NCBI GenBank assembly: GCA_964036665.1
Contig: OZ038526.1
Span: 35,588,001-35,652,000, forward strand
Direction: 5' to 3'
Source: Gordius sp. MW1
Taxonomy: Eukaryota > Nematomorpha > Gordioida > Gordea > Gordiidae
DNA: 64,000 bases
Positions 36,901 through 47,086 of the stretch are shown in pieces. Made by a program: the position numbers and the translations under genes. Each line of letters begins with the position of its first letter. The stretch's first letter is position 1. The notes below the pieces were generated by a model. The model had not been told where the DNA came from. It made no database searches and worked only from the letters and a program-made list of their open reading frames with translations.

Positions 36901-39900
36901 CCCACTTTACGTGCTCAAGAGACATCTCCTTCGGAACCAAGCCATTTATCCGGCAGACGCCAAACCCGTTGGTTATATAAGAAGTGAATTGTTTTCCATT
37001 TCGATTTTTTAGAAGACTAGAAGGCGATTGTCATCATTAAATTGAGTCTATTTTCAAATCTATCAAGTGTTTTTCTTTTGAAACGTGATTATTAATGTTA
37101 CTTTTTCAACATGTGTAACATTTTGATTGGATTTAATTTTATATATATCTTAAGATATTTAGTAGTTCAGAATAAGGGAATTAACTGTCATGTTGGCTTT
37201 ACAATTAAAAATTATAAATTTAAGATACTTTTAAATGTTTTAATTAATTCTAAAAAAATTGCAATATAAAGGTAAAGTTTTAACATTTTATCCCTAATCT
37301 TATGAAATGGCCTTTAAATCCCAAGTTTTGCCAGCATTGCTAAATTAAATTTAACAGAAGGTTATGGCCGAAAATTTTTCGTATTTGAAATTCCAGTGGT
37401 CTTAGTTATAATTTTAGCTATCTTAAACTCGATGCCTTAATTCCTAATGTTACCTCCTGTCATGGGCGTAGCCAGCATTGGAATTAAAGGGGGGGGGGCA
37501 ATAATGATTTAGGGAGGGGCAAAATGATCATTTTTGCGAAATTTTAGCCATAATTTTGATAAATTTCAACGAATATTTGGATTTAGAGAGGGGCAGCCGC
37601 CCCTCCCTGCCTCCCCCCCCCCGGTTACGGCCTTGTTACCTGCTAAACTTTCTGATAAATTTATATATTGTAACATATCAGATGAACCGGTTTATTCGCG
37701 GGAAAATTTGCACAGCCTCAAGGCGCGTATAAATTGGCTAAAAGATGACGCTCGCCTTGTACGATTGGATGAAAAGGGGTATAAATTGGTTTTGAAAAGA
37801 CCGAGTTTAAAGGAATTTCGGAGACGAAAACGACTTAAAGAAGCAGCTATGGGTGCCCAAGGCTTATCCCTACAAGGCCCATCCCTGAGTGAAAAGCAAA
37901 ATGTATCAGGTTAATGTCACTACTGAATTCGTTAAGGATTTTTATGATTAAGCTACCCCTTGTTTATCTCGCCATCACTTGCGAATGTGTTATCCAAATT
38001 AATAAACAATATATGAGAAGTTGTTTTTTTATAAATAGGTTATTTTTTAACTATTGTAGCATGTAATGTAATTGACGTTAAATTCTATATGGTTTAGGGT
38101 AAATTTCATAATTTCTGGGTTAGAGCAATAACTATTACACATGCGAATTTGCTGCTCGAAGCAAATATGTAGATACCTGAGCTCTAAGAAAATTTTATAA
38201 TTTGTACAGAAGATGGATTGGAGAATGAAATAAAAACCATGTCTTCTGATCCTGGTGGGAAAGAGATGGAAGAGTTATTTGGCATTTGGCAAACTGACCC
38301 TTACATTTCACCTCCCGTTATAAATGTAAGTTTAATACTATTTGATCTTGCTTTATGATATTAGACATTTTATTATGGAATTATGTTGTATATGTATACC
38401 CTTCTAGCGATAAATGACCTATAAGGTTAGATTTTTTACCATTTAAAATTTGCACAAATATAAATAACAATAATGTTAAAAAAAGAGAGAATTTGTATAA
38501 TAAAAGATTAACTTGGATTTAATAAGACTCCTTTACCCATCAAATAATATTGATTCTATGCTCGGGGATCGGTTAGAGACCTCCACGGGTGACACCCCGA
38601 CCGGACTTCGGGTTAACAATTTTGAAATGCCTTCGGGTGGGGTTGGGTTGAAAAAAGTGACTGCAGGTTTCTAGTTTCGGCATCACATATTTTACTTGAC
38701 CCAATGATCTCCAAAACATTCCAAGAGTTATCTTTTAAAAAATGTTTATTGATCAAGTTATTACTTTTAATCCATTGCTAATGTTCCTTATTTTAATTTT
38801 ATGCTCAATAATAAAGTATAAATATGTTTTGTAAATTACTAATGTTAAATAGGGTAAAATCCCGAGAAATACGTTTGGGAACGTGGAATTGTTTCAGATG
38901 AGTATGCTGCCGGTGGGAACGGTTTACGTGAGCGATATGCCTGGTCTGAATAAGGTGGCATCTAAGATTGGTATGGAGTGTGTACCAGCTATGCGAGGTT
39001 GGGAATTTGGACGGAGTGGAGCCCATCCCATACTAGATGGTTGGGTGATTTTGGAGCAGGACCAAGAAAGGTTTTTATCCCGTTTACACTGGCTGGTGTG
39101 GTAAAAACGGCTGGTTTTTGTTTAATCGAACGACCTTTGGTTGTAGTCGATTAACCATAAACAGACCATAGGTAGTCGACCGCTAAGCTTAGTCGAAATT
39201 TGAAAAACACATCAGTGTCGACCGTCAGTCATAGTTGAATCAAAGGTCGACCAAACAAAACCCAGCCGTTTTTACAACGCTAGTTTACACTGCTTATTTG
39301 ATTAAGTGACTACGATTTTTTTTAAAAGCTTTTTTAAAACTGAGCAAATTCTCATTTCGTTGTATTTACATTGGAAAGTCGAGTCTAACATTATTAAAAT
39401 TTAAAGTAACCTACATCGAACATTACACTAAAAAACTCGGGCCTTCGGCCCTCGTGGGAAGGGGGAGAAGGGAAGGGGAGTAGGGGAAGGGAAGAGGGGA
39501 AGGGGGAACTCTTCTATACTCCGTATAAACGTAGCATATTTGCTATGCAATTTATGGGCGAGAAAGGTGGGAAGGGGCGAGAATGCCTATAGGGGGTATT
39601 AGATGCAAAATAATTAGTTAATTAGTTATAGGCCCTTGTAGGGGAGGACATAGGGTAATTATCAATGTTAACCAATTCAAAAACGAAAAAAAATTTCGAT
39701 TTATTTGGCCAATGGTCATTTTTTTATTGGTCAGTAGCCAGCGGACGGTCAAAAATTCATATTATCATTGGTATTAACATGAACAAATATTAATTTAATT
39801 TAAAAAAATTAAAAAAAAAAATTTGTCCCCTCCCTGACTTGAACCCCACACCTCCAGTTCACAAGCCTGCGCTATAACCACTATACCATGCTGGCTTTAA

Positions 39901-42900
39901 AATAGTAGAAGTTATTATGTTATTTATATAGATGATGAAATTAATATGACTTTTTGACCGTCCGCTGGCTACTGACCGACGAAATATATTGATTTTCTAA
40001 ACATAAAACACAACTATTAACAAAAACAAAATATTAATTTAATGTAAAAAAAAAATTAAAAAAAAAGTTTTTTTTAGTTTTAAAAAAGGGCTAAATTCTT
40101 AAACTACCAGCCCGATTCGCTCGAAACTTTACCCGTAGGTGCCCAGGGCGGCCGGGGGTAAAATAACCTTTTCAGATTCCTAAAATACCTTTTCATTTTA
40201 AAAATATCGGACATTTCCCTGCCACACGCGGTGTAATATCTATGACACGTAGAAAAATTTTACTAATTATATAAACTTACGCGCGCCATCTAATAAAGTA
40301 CAATTCGTGTTTGAGTTTAATAGTAGATTCAATTTAATTAGAAATAACGGGCTATGCTTATACCTTTGAAGGAGGTTTCGAATTTTGTGTTAGTTTCTAT
40401 CGATATATTTTATCGTAAATTAGAATCTAATACCTATATTATTTTTTTAAATATTACTTTTTAGGTTTTCTATGAAATCACAATCTAATTAAATGAAATA
40501 TATTAACCCAATAAAAAAATATATATGCATTTATAAGGTTAAAAATATATATTACATAGTTGGCTGTCTGTTAGACCATCTATAATAAATTTTTAGGTTA
40601 TATATAAAATTTGGCCAATGGTCATTTTTTTTCATTGGTAAGCAGCCAGGACACGGTAAAAGTGGTTATAAATTCATAAGTCAAAAAAAAACGAAAAAAA
40701 AAATTTTCGAATCACATTTTGGCCAATGGTCATTTTTTCCATCGGTCAGGAGCCAGCGGACGGCCAAAAAGTCATAATAGCAATGGTAGTAACAGGAACA
40801 ATCATAATAGTCAAAAAAAACGAAAAAATAAACTCGGATTCACATTTTGGCCAATGGTCATTTTTTTCCATTGGTCAGCAGCCAGCACACGGTAAAAGTG
40901 GATATAAATTCACAAGAGTAAAAAAAACGAAAAAAAAATTTTCGAATCACATTTTGGCCAATGGTCATTTTTTTCCATTGGTCAGCAGCCAGCGGACGGC
41001 CAAAAAGTCATAATAGCAATGGTAGGAACAGGAACAATCATAATAGTCAAAAAAAACGAAAAAAATAATTTCGATTCACATTTTGGCCAATGGTCATTTT
41101 TTTCCATCGGTCAGGAGCCAGCGGACGGCCAAAAAGTCATAATAGCAATGGTAGTAACAGGAACAATCATAATAGTCAAAAAAAAACGAAAAAATAAACT
41201 CGGATTCACATTTTGGCCAATGGTCATTTTTTTCATTGGTCAGCAGCCAACGGACGGCCAAAAAGTCTTATTATCAATGATAGTAACAAGAACAATCATA
41301 AAAGTCAAAAAAAACTCCGGGATTCTAACCCAAAAACTAGTTAAATTGCATAGCAATTAAAAGTAAACAACTTTTATTTATGTTTATTATATAACATTGG
41401 TCAGCAGCCAGCGGACGGCCAAAAAGTCATAATAGCAATGGTAGAAACAGGAACAATCATAATAGTCAAAAAAAACGAAAAAAATCATTTCGATTCACAT
41501 TTTGGCCAATGGTCATTTTTTTCATTGGTCAGCAGCCAGCGGACGGCCAAAAATTCTTATTATCAATGATAGTAACAAGAACAATCATAAGAGTCAAAAA
41601 AAACTCCGGGATTCCAACCCCAAAACTAGTTAAATTGCATAGCAATTAAAAAGTAAACAACTTTTATTTATGTTTATTTATAACTAGTTAAATTGCATAG
41701 CATTAAAAGTAAACAACTTTTATCTATTAATTGCTATGCAATTTATGGGATCGTTTTTTGGTGTCCGTCCGTCGTCCGTCGTCCGTCGTCCGTCGTCCGT
41801 CGTCCGTTACCCTATCTATTTGCATTGGGTATATTAGGTTATCGCTTTTTTAAATTAATGGATGAGAAAGAGGTGCCCCACCCCTCATCTCTATCTCCCT
41901 CGCTGTGTTATTTTTAATTGCTATGCATAAGAGGTGCCCCACCCCTCATCTCTATCTCCCTCGGTGTGCTATATAATGGTTATATATAAGATTTGTTAAA
42001 TTATCTATTATATAATAAACATAGATAAAAGTTGTGCTATGCAATTTAACTAGTTATATAATTAACATAAATAAAAGTTGTTTACTTTTAATTGCTATGC
42101 AATTTAACTAGTTTTGGTTATATAATAAATATAAAAGTTGTTTACTTTTAATGCTATGCAATTTAACTAGTTATAAATAAACATAAATAAAAGTTGTTTA
42201 CTTTTTAATTGCTATGCAATTTAACTAGTTTTGGGGTTGGAATCCCGGAGTTTTTTTTGACTCTTATGATTGTTCTTGTTACTATCATTGATAATAAGAA
42301 TTTTTGGCCGTCCGCTGGCTGCTGACCAATGAAAAAAATGACCATTGGCCAAAATGTGAATCGAAATTATTTTTTTCGTTTTTTTTGACTACTATAATTG
42401 TTCCTGTTTCTACCATTGCTATTATGACTTTTTGGCCGTCCGCTGGCTGCTGACCAATGTTATATAATAAACATAAATAAAAGTTGTTTACTTTTAATTG
42501 CTATGCAATTTAACTAGTTTTTGGGTTAGAATCCCGGAGTTTTTTTTGACTTTTATGATTGTTCTTGTTACTATCATTGATAATAAGACTTTTTGGCCGT
42601 CCGTTGGCTGCTGACCAATGAAAAAAATGACCATTGGCCAAAATGTGCATCCGAGTTTATTTTTTCGTTTTTTTTGACTATTATGATTGTTCCTGTTACT
42701 ACCATTGCTATTATGACTTTTTGGCCGTCCGCTGGCTCCTGACCGATGGAAAAAATGACCATTGGCCAAAATGTGAATCGAAATTATTTTTTTCGTTTTT
42801 TTTGACTATTATGATTGTTCCTGTTCCTACCATTGCTATTATGACTTTTTGGCCGTCCGCTGGCTGCTGACCAATGAAATAAAATGACCATTGGCCAAAA

Positions 42901-45788
42901 TGTGATTCGAAAACTTTTATTTCGTTTTTTTTGACTATTATGAATTTATATCCACTTTTATTGTGTCCTGGCTGCTGACCAATGGAAAAAAATGACCATT
43001 GGCCAAAATGTGATTCGAAAATTTTTTTTTCGTTTTTTTTACTCTTGTGAATTTATATCCACTTTTACCGTGTGCTGGCTGCTGACCAATGGAAAAAAAT
43101 GACCATTGGCCAAAATGTGAATCCGAGTTTATTTTTTCGTTTTTTTTTGACTATTATGATTGTTCCTGTTACTACCATTGCTATTATGACTTTTTGGCCG
43201 TCCGCTGGCTCCTGACCGATGGAAAAAATGACCATTGGCCAAAATGTGATTCGAAATTTTTTTTTTCTCGTTTTTTTTGACTTATGAATTTATATCCACT
43301 TTTACCGTGTCCTGGCTGCTTACCAATGAAAAAAATGACCATTGGCCAAATTTTATATATAACCTAAAAATTTATTATAGATGGTCTAACAGACAGCCAA
43401 CTATGTAATATATATTTTTAACCTTATAAATGCATATATATTTTTTTATTGGGTTAATATATTTCATTTAATTAGATTGTGATTTCATAGAAAACCTAAA
43501 AAGTAATATTTAAAAAAATAATATAGGTATTAGATTCTAATTTACGATAAAATATATCGATAGAAACTAACACAAAATTCGAAACCTCCTTCAAAGGTAT
43601 AAGCATAGCCCGTTATTTCTAATTAAATTGAATCTACTATTAAACTCAGACACGAATTGTACTTTATTAGATGGCGCGCGTAAGTTTATATAATTAGTAA
43701 AATTTTTCTACGTGTCATAGATATTACACCGCACGTGTGGCAGGGAAATGTCCGATATTTTTAAAATGAAAAGGTATTTTAGGAATCTGAAAAGGTTATT
43801 TTACCCCCGGCCGCCCTGGGCACCTACGGGTAAAGTTTCGAGCGAATCGGGCTGGTAGTTTAAGAATTTAGCCCTTTTTTAAAACTAAAAAAAAACTTTT
43901 TTTTAATTTTTTTTTTACATTAAATTAATTTTTTGTTTTTGTTAATACCATTGATAATATGACTTTTTGACCGTCCGCTGGCTACTGACCGACGATATAT
44001 ATTGATTTTCTAAACATAAAACACAACTTTATTATTTCATCATCTATATAAATAACATAATAACTTCTACTATTTTAAAGCCAGCATGGTATAGTGGTTA
44101 TAGCGCCGGCTTGTGAACTGGAGGTGTGGGGTTCAAGTCAGTGAGGGGACAAATTTTTTTTTTAATTTTTTTAAATTAAATTAATATTTGTTCATGTTAA
44201 TACCAATGATAATATGAATTTTTGACCGCCCGCTGGCTACTGACCAATAAAAAAATGACCATTGGCCAAATAAATCGAAATTTTTTTTCGTTTTTGAATT
44301 GGTTAACATTGATAATTACCCTATGTCCTCCCCTACAAGGGCCTATAACTAATTAACTAATTATTTTGCATCTAATACCCCCTATAGGCATTCTCGCCCC
44401 TTCCCACCTTTCTCGCCCATAAATTGCATAGCAAATATGCTACGTTTATACGGAGTATAGAAGAGTTCCCCCTTCCCCTCTTCCCTTCCCCTCTTCCCTT
44501 CCCCTACTCCCCTTCCCTTCTCCCCCTTCCCACGAGGGCCGAAGGCCCGAGTTTATTTATTATATAACCAAAACTAGTTAAATTGCATAGCAATTAAAAG
44601 TAAACAACTTTTATTAATGTTTATTATATAACTAGTTAAATTGCATAGCAATTAAAAGTAAACAACTTTTATTTATGTTTATTATATAATAGATAATTTA
44701 ACAAATCTTATATATAACACACCGAGAGAGATAGAGATGAGGGGTGGGGCACCTCTTATGCATTAATTCAAAAAATAACACAGCGAGGGAGATAGAGATG
44801 AGGGGTGGGGCACCTCTTTCTCATCCATTAAGTTAAAAAAAGCGATAACCTAATATACCCAATGCAAATAGATAGGGAGGGTAACGGACGACGGACGACG
44901 GACGACGGACGACGGACGGACACCAAAAAACGATCCCATAAATTGCATAGCAATTAAAAGTTTAGTAAATATCTCATTAAATTAGTTTGTAAAATTATCC
45001 CTAAACCGCATGGATCAGATTTGTAATGATAAATTTTAATGTTATAACGGAGCGCGGCTCTTTTTTAGTTTAAGCACTTTGTCAATAAGTCTATATTAAA
45101 AAACCGAAGTATGTATTATAGCTTAAAAAAAGAAATTTTACGAGTTTAGCTTATCGGCTAATGTTTGTTATATTTACGGCTAAAAATCAACAGATAACTC
45201 TTTAGTTTAATGCATTTTAAAGTATGAATGTTTAATAATTTATGCTATATAATTAATATATTTTAAACTTTCACGTTCATTCCCTACTAGAGACCAATTA
45301 ATTGGTTTTTCAGTGGGACCATCGGTCGCAACCAATGCCCATTTGGCTTAGATTTTTATTGGTTTTATTAAATTTTTAATTTTCGTTGATAGATTACTCG
45401 ATGAATGGGATAGATATCAGGTGGAAAATCAAATGCTCGACTTTCAGGTAGGTAGTTTATTAATTTCGTGCCCATTATCGACTCCTTATAATGTTGTGAT
45501 AAAACTAAAAATCATTAGAAAAAGGAAAAAAGAGTTTTGGAAAATTGGAGAAAATTCACTAGGGCATTGTTGATTAAGGAGAGAATTCAGGCTAAATACG
45601 GGAGTAATGAATGTTCTAAGGCCACGGAAAATACTGCATTTCGAAAGAAAAAAGGTTCCAAATTGCAAGATGATCAAGAAACTCTTTCAACTACACCCTC
45701 TAGCTCGCCTTGGGGAGAAAGTTCAATAAAATCTTTAGCCAATACAATTTTGGATTTAGCTAGTTACAAATCAAATGCTAAATCATAA
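21921..45788 (+). CDS. XPC: XPC/Rad4-family DNA damage recognition protein, 15 coding exons
   Basis: Exons: 21921-22236, 30395-30578, 31118-31223, 31723-32052, 32635-32982, 33276-33327, 33383-33451, 33855-34178, 34717-34974, 36849-36983, 37682-37909, 38210-38325, 38853-39070, 45393-45447, 45519-45788. All introns are GT-AG, phases agree, and the sum is 3009 bases (1002 residues; human about 940). Residues 1-105 are basic with the acidic motif NSDWEEV at 87-93. HKAHLLCLLAHAYHVNG at about 201 begins the transglutaminase-like domain, which continues through GYLNLLAIALLRSLGIETRL, QYWLEARLDQ and MRWVTVNCV to about 640. BHD1 starts at HPLYVLKRHLLRNQAIYP (about 675). BHD2 includes GIWQTDPYISPP and NTFGNVELF. 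BHD3 ends near DGWVILEQDQE (about 894). The C-terminus LENWRKFTRALLIKERIQAK matches the conserved helix of XPC. Known family role: detects helix distortion in the nucleus and recruits TFIIH for global-genome excision repair. Exon 13 has a weak donor (GTTTTTAT). Introns 1 and 13 carry a nested gene and a large palindrome. Confidence 0.95.
22751..25687 (-). CDS. BED-type zinc finger / hAT-transposase-derived protein, antisense in XPC intron 1
   Basis: Two exons on the minus strand: 25438-25687 (from ATG) and 22751-24597, phase 1, donor GTAGAG and acceptor AACTTAG; 2097 bases, 698 residues. Residues 18-50 form a BED-like finger (C21, C26, H41, H46; HASNLGRHIKRFHPEQF). The long exon has a hAT fold: FDVLVDEGTKIFLACHAFVI (first acidic strand), IYRVSTDFCATQ (second acidic position), and a C-terminal dimerisation region YWNWMKETYPKLFKIRQTLG followed by a degraded FSS motif and LLIRNN. 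The CxxH and RWNS signatures expected between them are not seen, so catalysis is doubtful. GC content is visibly much higher than in the surrounding intron. No terminal inverted repeats are found around it. I read it as a co-opted (domesticated) hAT gene, possibly DNA-binding; an old inactive transposon is the alternative. Confidence 0.8.
24649..24814. mobile_element. CATGGGCGTAGCC-family element in the BED-hAT intron
   Basis: The ends CATGTGCGTAGCCAAGG and TGATGGCTACG enclose the family interior in reverse orientation (CCCTCTAAATCC, ATTATGGCTAC, CCCCTCCCTAAACATTATTA). The flanks ACAAAAGC and TTAAAAGC are a possible TSD. Confidence 0.65.
25017..25155. mobile_element. CATGGGCGTAGCC-family element in the BED-hAT intron
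   Basis: It starts CATGGGCGTAGCCAGGATTG and ends CCCTGGCTACGCCTAT, with a G-run, GCCATAATTATATTAAATTT and GGGGGGCAGCCGCCCCTCCC inside. A TSD is not clear. Confidence 0.7.
25825..26017. mobile_element. TAGTGTTGTAAAAACG-family element
   Basis: Inverted ends TAGTGTTGTAAAAACGGCTG and CAGCCGTTTTTACAACTCGA. The interior has the family motifs CCGTTTGGTCTACCTTTGG and AGTCGACTAAACG. The flanks GATGATGA and GATGATAT give a probable 8-bp TSD. It lies about 140 bases upstream of the BED-hAT start codon. Confidence 0.75.
27785..27925. mobile_element. CATGGGCGTAGCC-family element, right end truncated
   Basis: It starts CATGGGCGTAGCTAGCATTT and contains GCGATAATGATTTAGGGAGG and GGATTTAGAGGGGGCCAGCC. The sequence leaves the family after CCGCCC, so the terminal inverted repeat on the right is missing. 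Confidence 0.65.
28330..28531 (-). repeat. Helentron-like terminal fragment
   Basis: Same sequence as the hairpin end of H2: TTAATCATTAGGCATTTAAT, CATTCTCGCCCCTTCCCACC, TATAGATGAGTCGTCCCCCC, C/T-rich tract, then GAGGGCCGAAGGCCCGAGT with the GGGCC-GAA-GGCCC hairpin. The satellite core is absent. Confidence 0.7.
28792..28947. mobile_element. CATGGGCGTAGCC-family element in XPC intron 1
   Basis: It starts CATGGGCGTAGCCAGCATTG and ends CCCCTGGCCACGCCG, with the standard interior (TAATAATGATTTAGGGAGGG, TTAGCCATAATTTTAATAAA). The right terminus is mutated. Confidence 0.7.
30592..30860 (-). repeat. Short Helentron-like element (AATTGC hairpin end plus CCGT microsatellite)
   Basis: TTAATTGCTATGCAATTTTT hairpin, GGGCTCGCTTTTTGGTTGTC, (CGTC)n, TTGACCAACTTGTTATTTTT, CCGTGGAAACTTATACGGGT and TCGACCTCGCCCGAGTCC. 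The same modules appear in reverse at 58215-58530 and in part at 56360-56507. It lies in XPC intron 2, starting about 15 bases after the exon 2 donor. Confidence 0.65.
32435..32593. mobile_element. CATGGGCGTAGCC-family element in XPC intron 4
   Basis: It starts CATGGGCGTAGCTAACATTG and ends CTTGGCTAAGCCCATG. The flanks ATAGTTTG and TTAGTTTG match at 7 of 8 bases. It ends only about 40 bases before the exon 5 acceptor. Confidence 0.8.
34298..34465. mobile_element. CATGGGCGTAGCC-family element in XPC intron 8
   Basis: It starts CATGGGCGTAGTCAAGGGGA and ends TTTGACTAAGCCTATG. The interior is in reverse orientation (GGGGCGGCTGCCCCCCTCTG, TCATGGCTAAAATTTT, CTCCCTAAATCATTATTGTC). Confidence 0.7.
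34486..34608. mobile_element. TAGTGTTGTAAAAACG-family element in XPC intron 8
   Basis: Ends TAGTGTTTCAAAAACGGGTG and CAGCCGTTTTTACAACACTA, with TGGTCGACCTATGG and AGTCGACCAAACAAATTCCA inside. It is shorter than its relatives. No TSD is evident. Confidence 0.7.
35062..36607 (-). mobile_element. Helentron/'pearl'-like element H2 in XPC intron 9
   Basis: Reverse-orientation counterpart of H1. On the + strand it begins with the AATTGCTATGCAATT hairpin (35064-35078), a GTCCGC-rich tract in place of pure ACGG, GAGGTGCCCCACCCCTCATC, a satellite array from about 35395 to 36200, AACCCTAACCCTTGCC, CCTTCCCACCTTTCTCGCCC, C-rich sequence, and the terminal hairpin GGGCCGAAGGCCC with CGAGT at 36607. The open frames through the array are satellite artefacts. 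Confidence 0.75.
37461..37635. mobile_element. CATGGGCGTAGCC-family element in XPC intron 10
   Basis: It starts CATGGGCGTAGCCAGCATTG and ends CCCGGTTACGGCCTTG, with an intact family interior including GGGGCAGCCGCCCCTCCCTG. The right end is degenerate. It ends about 46 bases before the exon 11 acceptor. Confidence 0.75.
38570..38674. mobile_element. hAT-like miniature element (TAGAGACCTCCACGGGTG)
   Basis: It begins TTAGAGACCTCCACGGGTG, has CGGGT-rich interior (TTCGGGTTAACAATTTTGAA, TTCGGGTGGGGTTGGGTTG) and ends GTGACTGCAGGTTTCTAG. It is closely similar in layout to 60025-60180, which has an 8-bp TSD. It lies in XPC intron 12. Confidence 0.6.
39090..39282. mobile_element. TAGTGTTGTAAAAACG-family element just inside XPC intron 13
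   Basis: The right end CAGCCGTTTTTACAACGCTA is intact; the left end has a short insertion (GGTGTGGTAAAAACGGCTGG). A perfect 8-bp TSD GTTTACAC lies at 39082-39089 and 39283-39290. Only about 19 bases separate it from the exon 13 donor at 39071. Confidence 0.8.
39829..39895 (-). repeat. tRNA-derived sequence in H3
   Basis: Read on the minus strand: GCCAGCATGGTATAGTGGTT (A-box-like), a TTGTGAA anticodon-loop-like segment and GGGGTTCAAGTC (B-box-like). It resembles tRNA-His (GTG), but the 3' acceptor strand does not pair with GCCAGCA and the anticodon arm has an extra base. It is a tRNA-derived relic, not a working tRNA. Confidence 0.6.
41727..44552 (-). mobile_element. Helentron-like element H4, inserted in inverse orientation into H3
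   Basis: On the + strand it begins with hairpin AATTGCTATGCAATT (41729-41743), then (GTCGTCC)n, GAGGTGCCCCACCCCTCATC, AAAGTTGTTTACTTTTAATT units, a satellite array (about 42240-43350), the CCGCCCTGGGC block (43755-43880), the tRNA-like block, the C/T-rich tract and the terminal GGGCCGAAGGCCCGAGT. It closely matches the left part of H3 inverted, so the pair forms a roughly 2.2-kb-armed palindrome. Confidence 0.75.
44080..44146 (+). repeat. tRNA-derived sequence in H4
   Basis: The inverted twin of the block at 39829-39895. Differences include CGCCGGC here against CGCAGGC there. Here the anticodon stem CCGG/CTGG can pair, with an eight-base loop containing GTG. The acceptor stem is not formed, so this is again a relic or a SINE-like module. 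Confidence 0.6.
44956..45392. other. Distal XPC intron 13; nothing recognised
   Basis: AT-rich intronic sequence between the end of H3 and the exon 14 acceptor (GATAG). No repeat family is identified. Confidence 0.4.
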
Positions 45789-46052
45789 ACCTTTTTTTGT
45801 TATTTTACTAGGCCAAATTTTTTTCCCATTATCGCCTTAGATCGTTTTTGTTGTGAAATTCTAACGAATTCTCATTGTTACGGGTATTAATTACTTTTAC
45901 AAATTTATTACAAAGTTTTTCTTCCAAAGTTATCCACAGCTCATCAAAGTTTAAATCATTTGAAAACTCAACCAAGTCACACATACTTTCTACATTTATT
46001 TTCAAAATTTTAATATAATTATTTTATTTGAACCCACTTATTGTATAACAAT

Positions 46053-46058
46053 TTTATT
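46053..46058 (-). promoter_or_regulatory. Candidate adducin poly(A) signal
   Basis: TTTATT on the + strand is AATAAA on the minus strand, the first such hexamer I find past the adducin stop, giving a 3' UTR of about 1 kb. If used, it would make the two 3' UTRs overlap. Confidence 0.3.
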
Positions 46059-46100
46059 CATAATTCTTCGTTTTTCCATTTAGTCAACACTATGAAGATT

Positions 46101-46106
46101 AATAAA
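46101..46106 (+). promoter_or_regulatory. Candidate XPC poly(A) signal
   Basis: AATAAA is the first consensus hexamer downstream of the XPC stop that I can find, about 310 bases beyond it. Confidence 0.4.
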
Positions 46107-47086
46107 ATATTTTGAAAAGTTTATTGTATCAAAAATTGCCACCATTTCATCGATAATGTAATGAGTGAGATTAGTTACGATGTTGTTAAAAATGAGAGAG
46201 AAATTATTGGAACGCAAAAGGGGTAATAATTGCTTGATTAAATGAGAACAAAAAGAGATGTTAACACCTTAGCAGCGCGATTGGAAAAATTAAGGGTTCG
46301 GTTGGCGGAGGTGGGATATGATTTTGAATAATTCAAACAAAAAGAGAGGATAAAACAAAATAATTTTATAAATTTGCACTATTGTATAGCGAACTAAATG
46401 GGTTAGGACTCGAAGTCACAATACTAAACTTTTCAAAATAAATGTACAATGGCGGTGTTGAAAAATAAAGGAGCTGCCCATGGTAATAGTAAAATTCATT
46501 TACAGTAGTATTTTACAAATACTTCTTGGAGGCTGGGGAGAGAAGATTTGGTAACAAAGTTTTTTGGGAGGAAGCGCTTACAAACACATAAAATAACGCG
46601 ATATCAAATGGGAGGATAGAAACAATGGCGAAGTGTAAGTAGAAATAAAAATTTTGTTAGGAAAAAGCAATTTTCATACATCAAGGTGGTTGACTTGGGG
46701 TTGGCTTAAGTTGTACAAGCGCGGCATTTAGCTAGGCGACACAAATGTTTCAAGTTTGTCGCGTAGAAGCGCAAATCGGCCAAAAATGGCTCGGCACTTA
46801 AATAATAACAATAATATTTTACGCCAAAAAAGGGTTGTTCTTAAAATGGCAAAATTTCCAACGCATCCTCTAAATTCCTAGGTAAGTTAGTTGTTAATGC
46901 AATACGGAGGATATTATACATAGTATGTGGGGAGGGAGGGGGGGGGGGTGACAGGCGTTAATAATTTTGGAAAATCATAGGTTAGTAAAGTAGAAGCTCG
47001 GCGATTAATATAATAATTCATGTAGAGACCTAAAGGGTGGGGGGTGATAGTAATTAGTAATATTCAAGCTCAGCTAAATAATTTCA

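Larger units (their letters stand above)
39435..44955 (+). mobile_element. Helentron-like element H3, split by the inverted copy H4
   Basis: It starts ACTCGGGCCTTCGGCCCTCG (hairpin 39439-39451) and proceeds through the tRNA-like block, the CCGCCCTGGGC block and a satellite array (about 40610-41620). It resumes after H4 at about 44553 with TAAATTGCATAGCAATTAAA units, GAGATGAGGGGTGGGGCACC (twice), an ACGGACG repeat at 44885-44920 and the terminal AATTGCATAGCAATT hairpin at 44941-44955. It lies wholly inside XPC intron 13 and codes for nothing recognisable. Confidence 0.75.
45789..47086. other. 3' intergenic region between convergent XPC and adducin
   Basis: No further coding exon is seen on either strand. 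It must contain both 3' UTRs. A G-run lies near 46930. Confidence 0.6.

Noticed and set aside
39829-39895. Functional tRNA-His gene
   Set aside because: The acceptor stem does not form, the anticodon loop has an extra base and the T stem pairs poorly; it is also duplicated in the inverted element.
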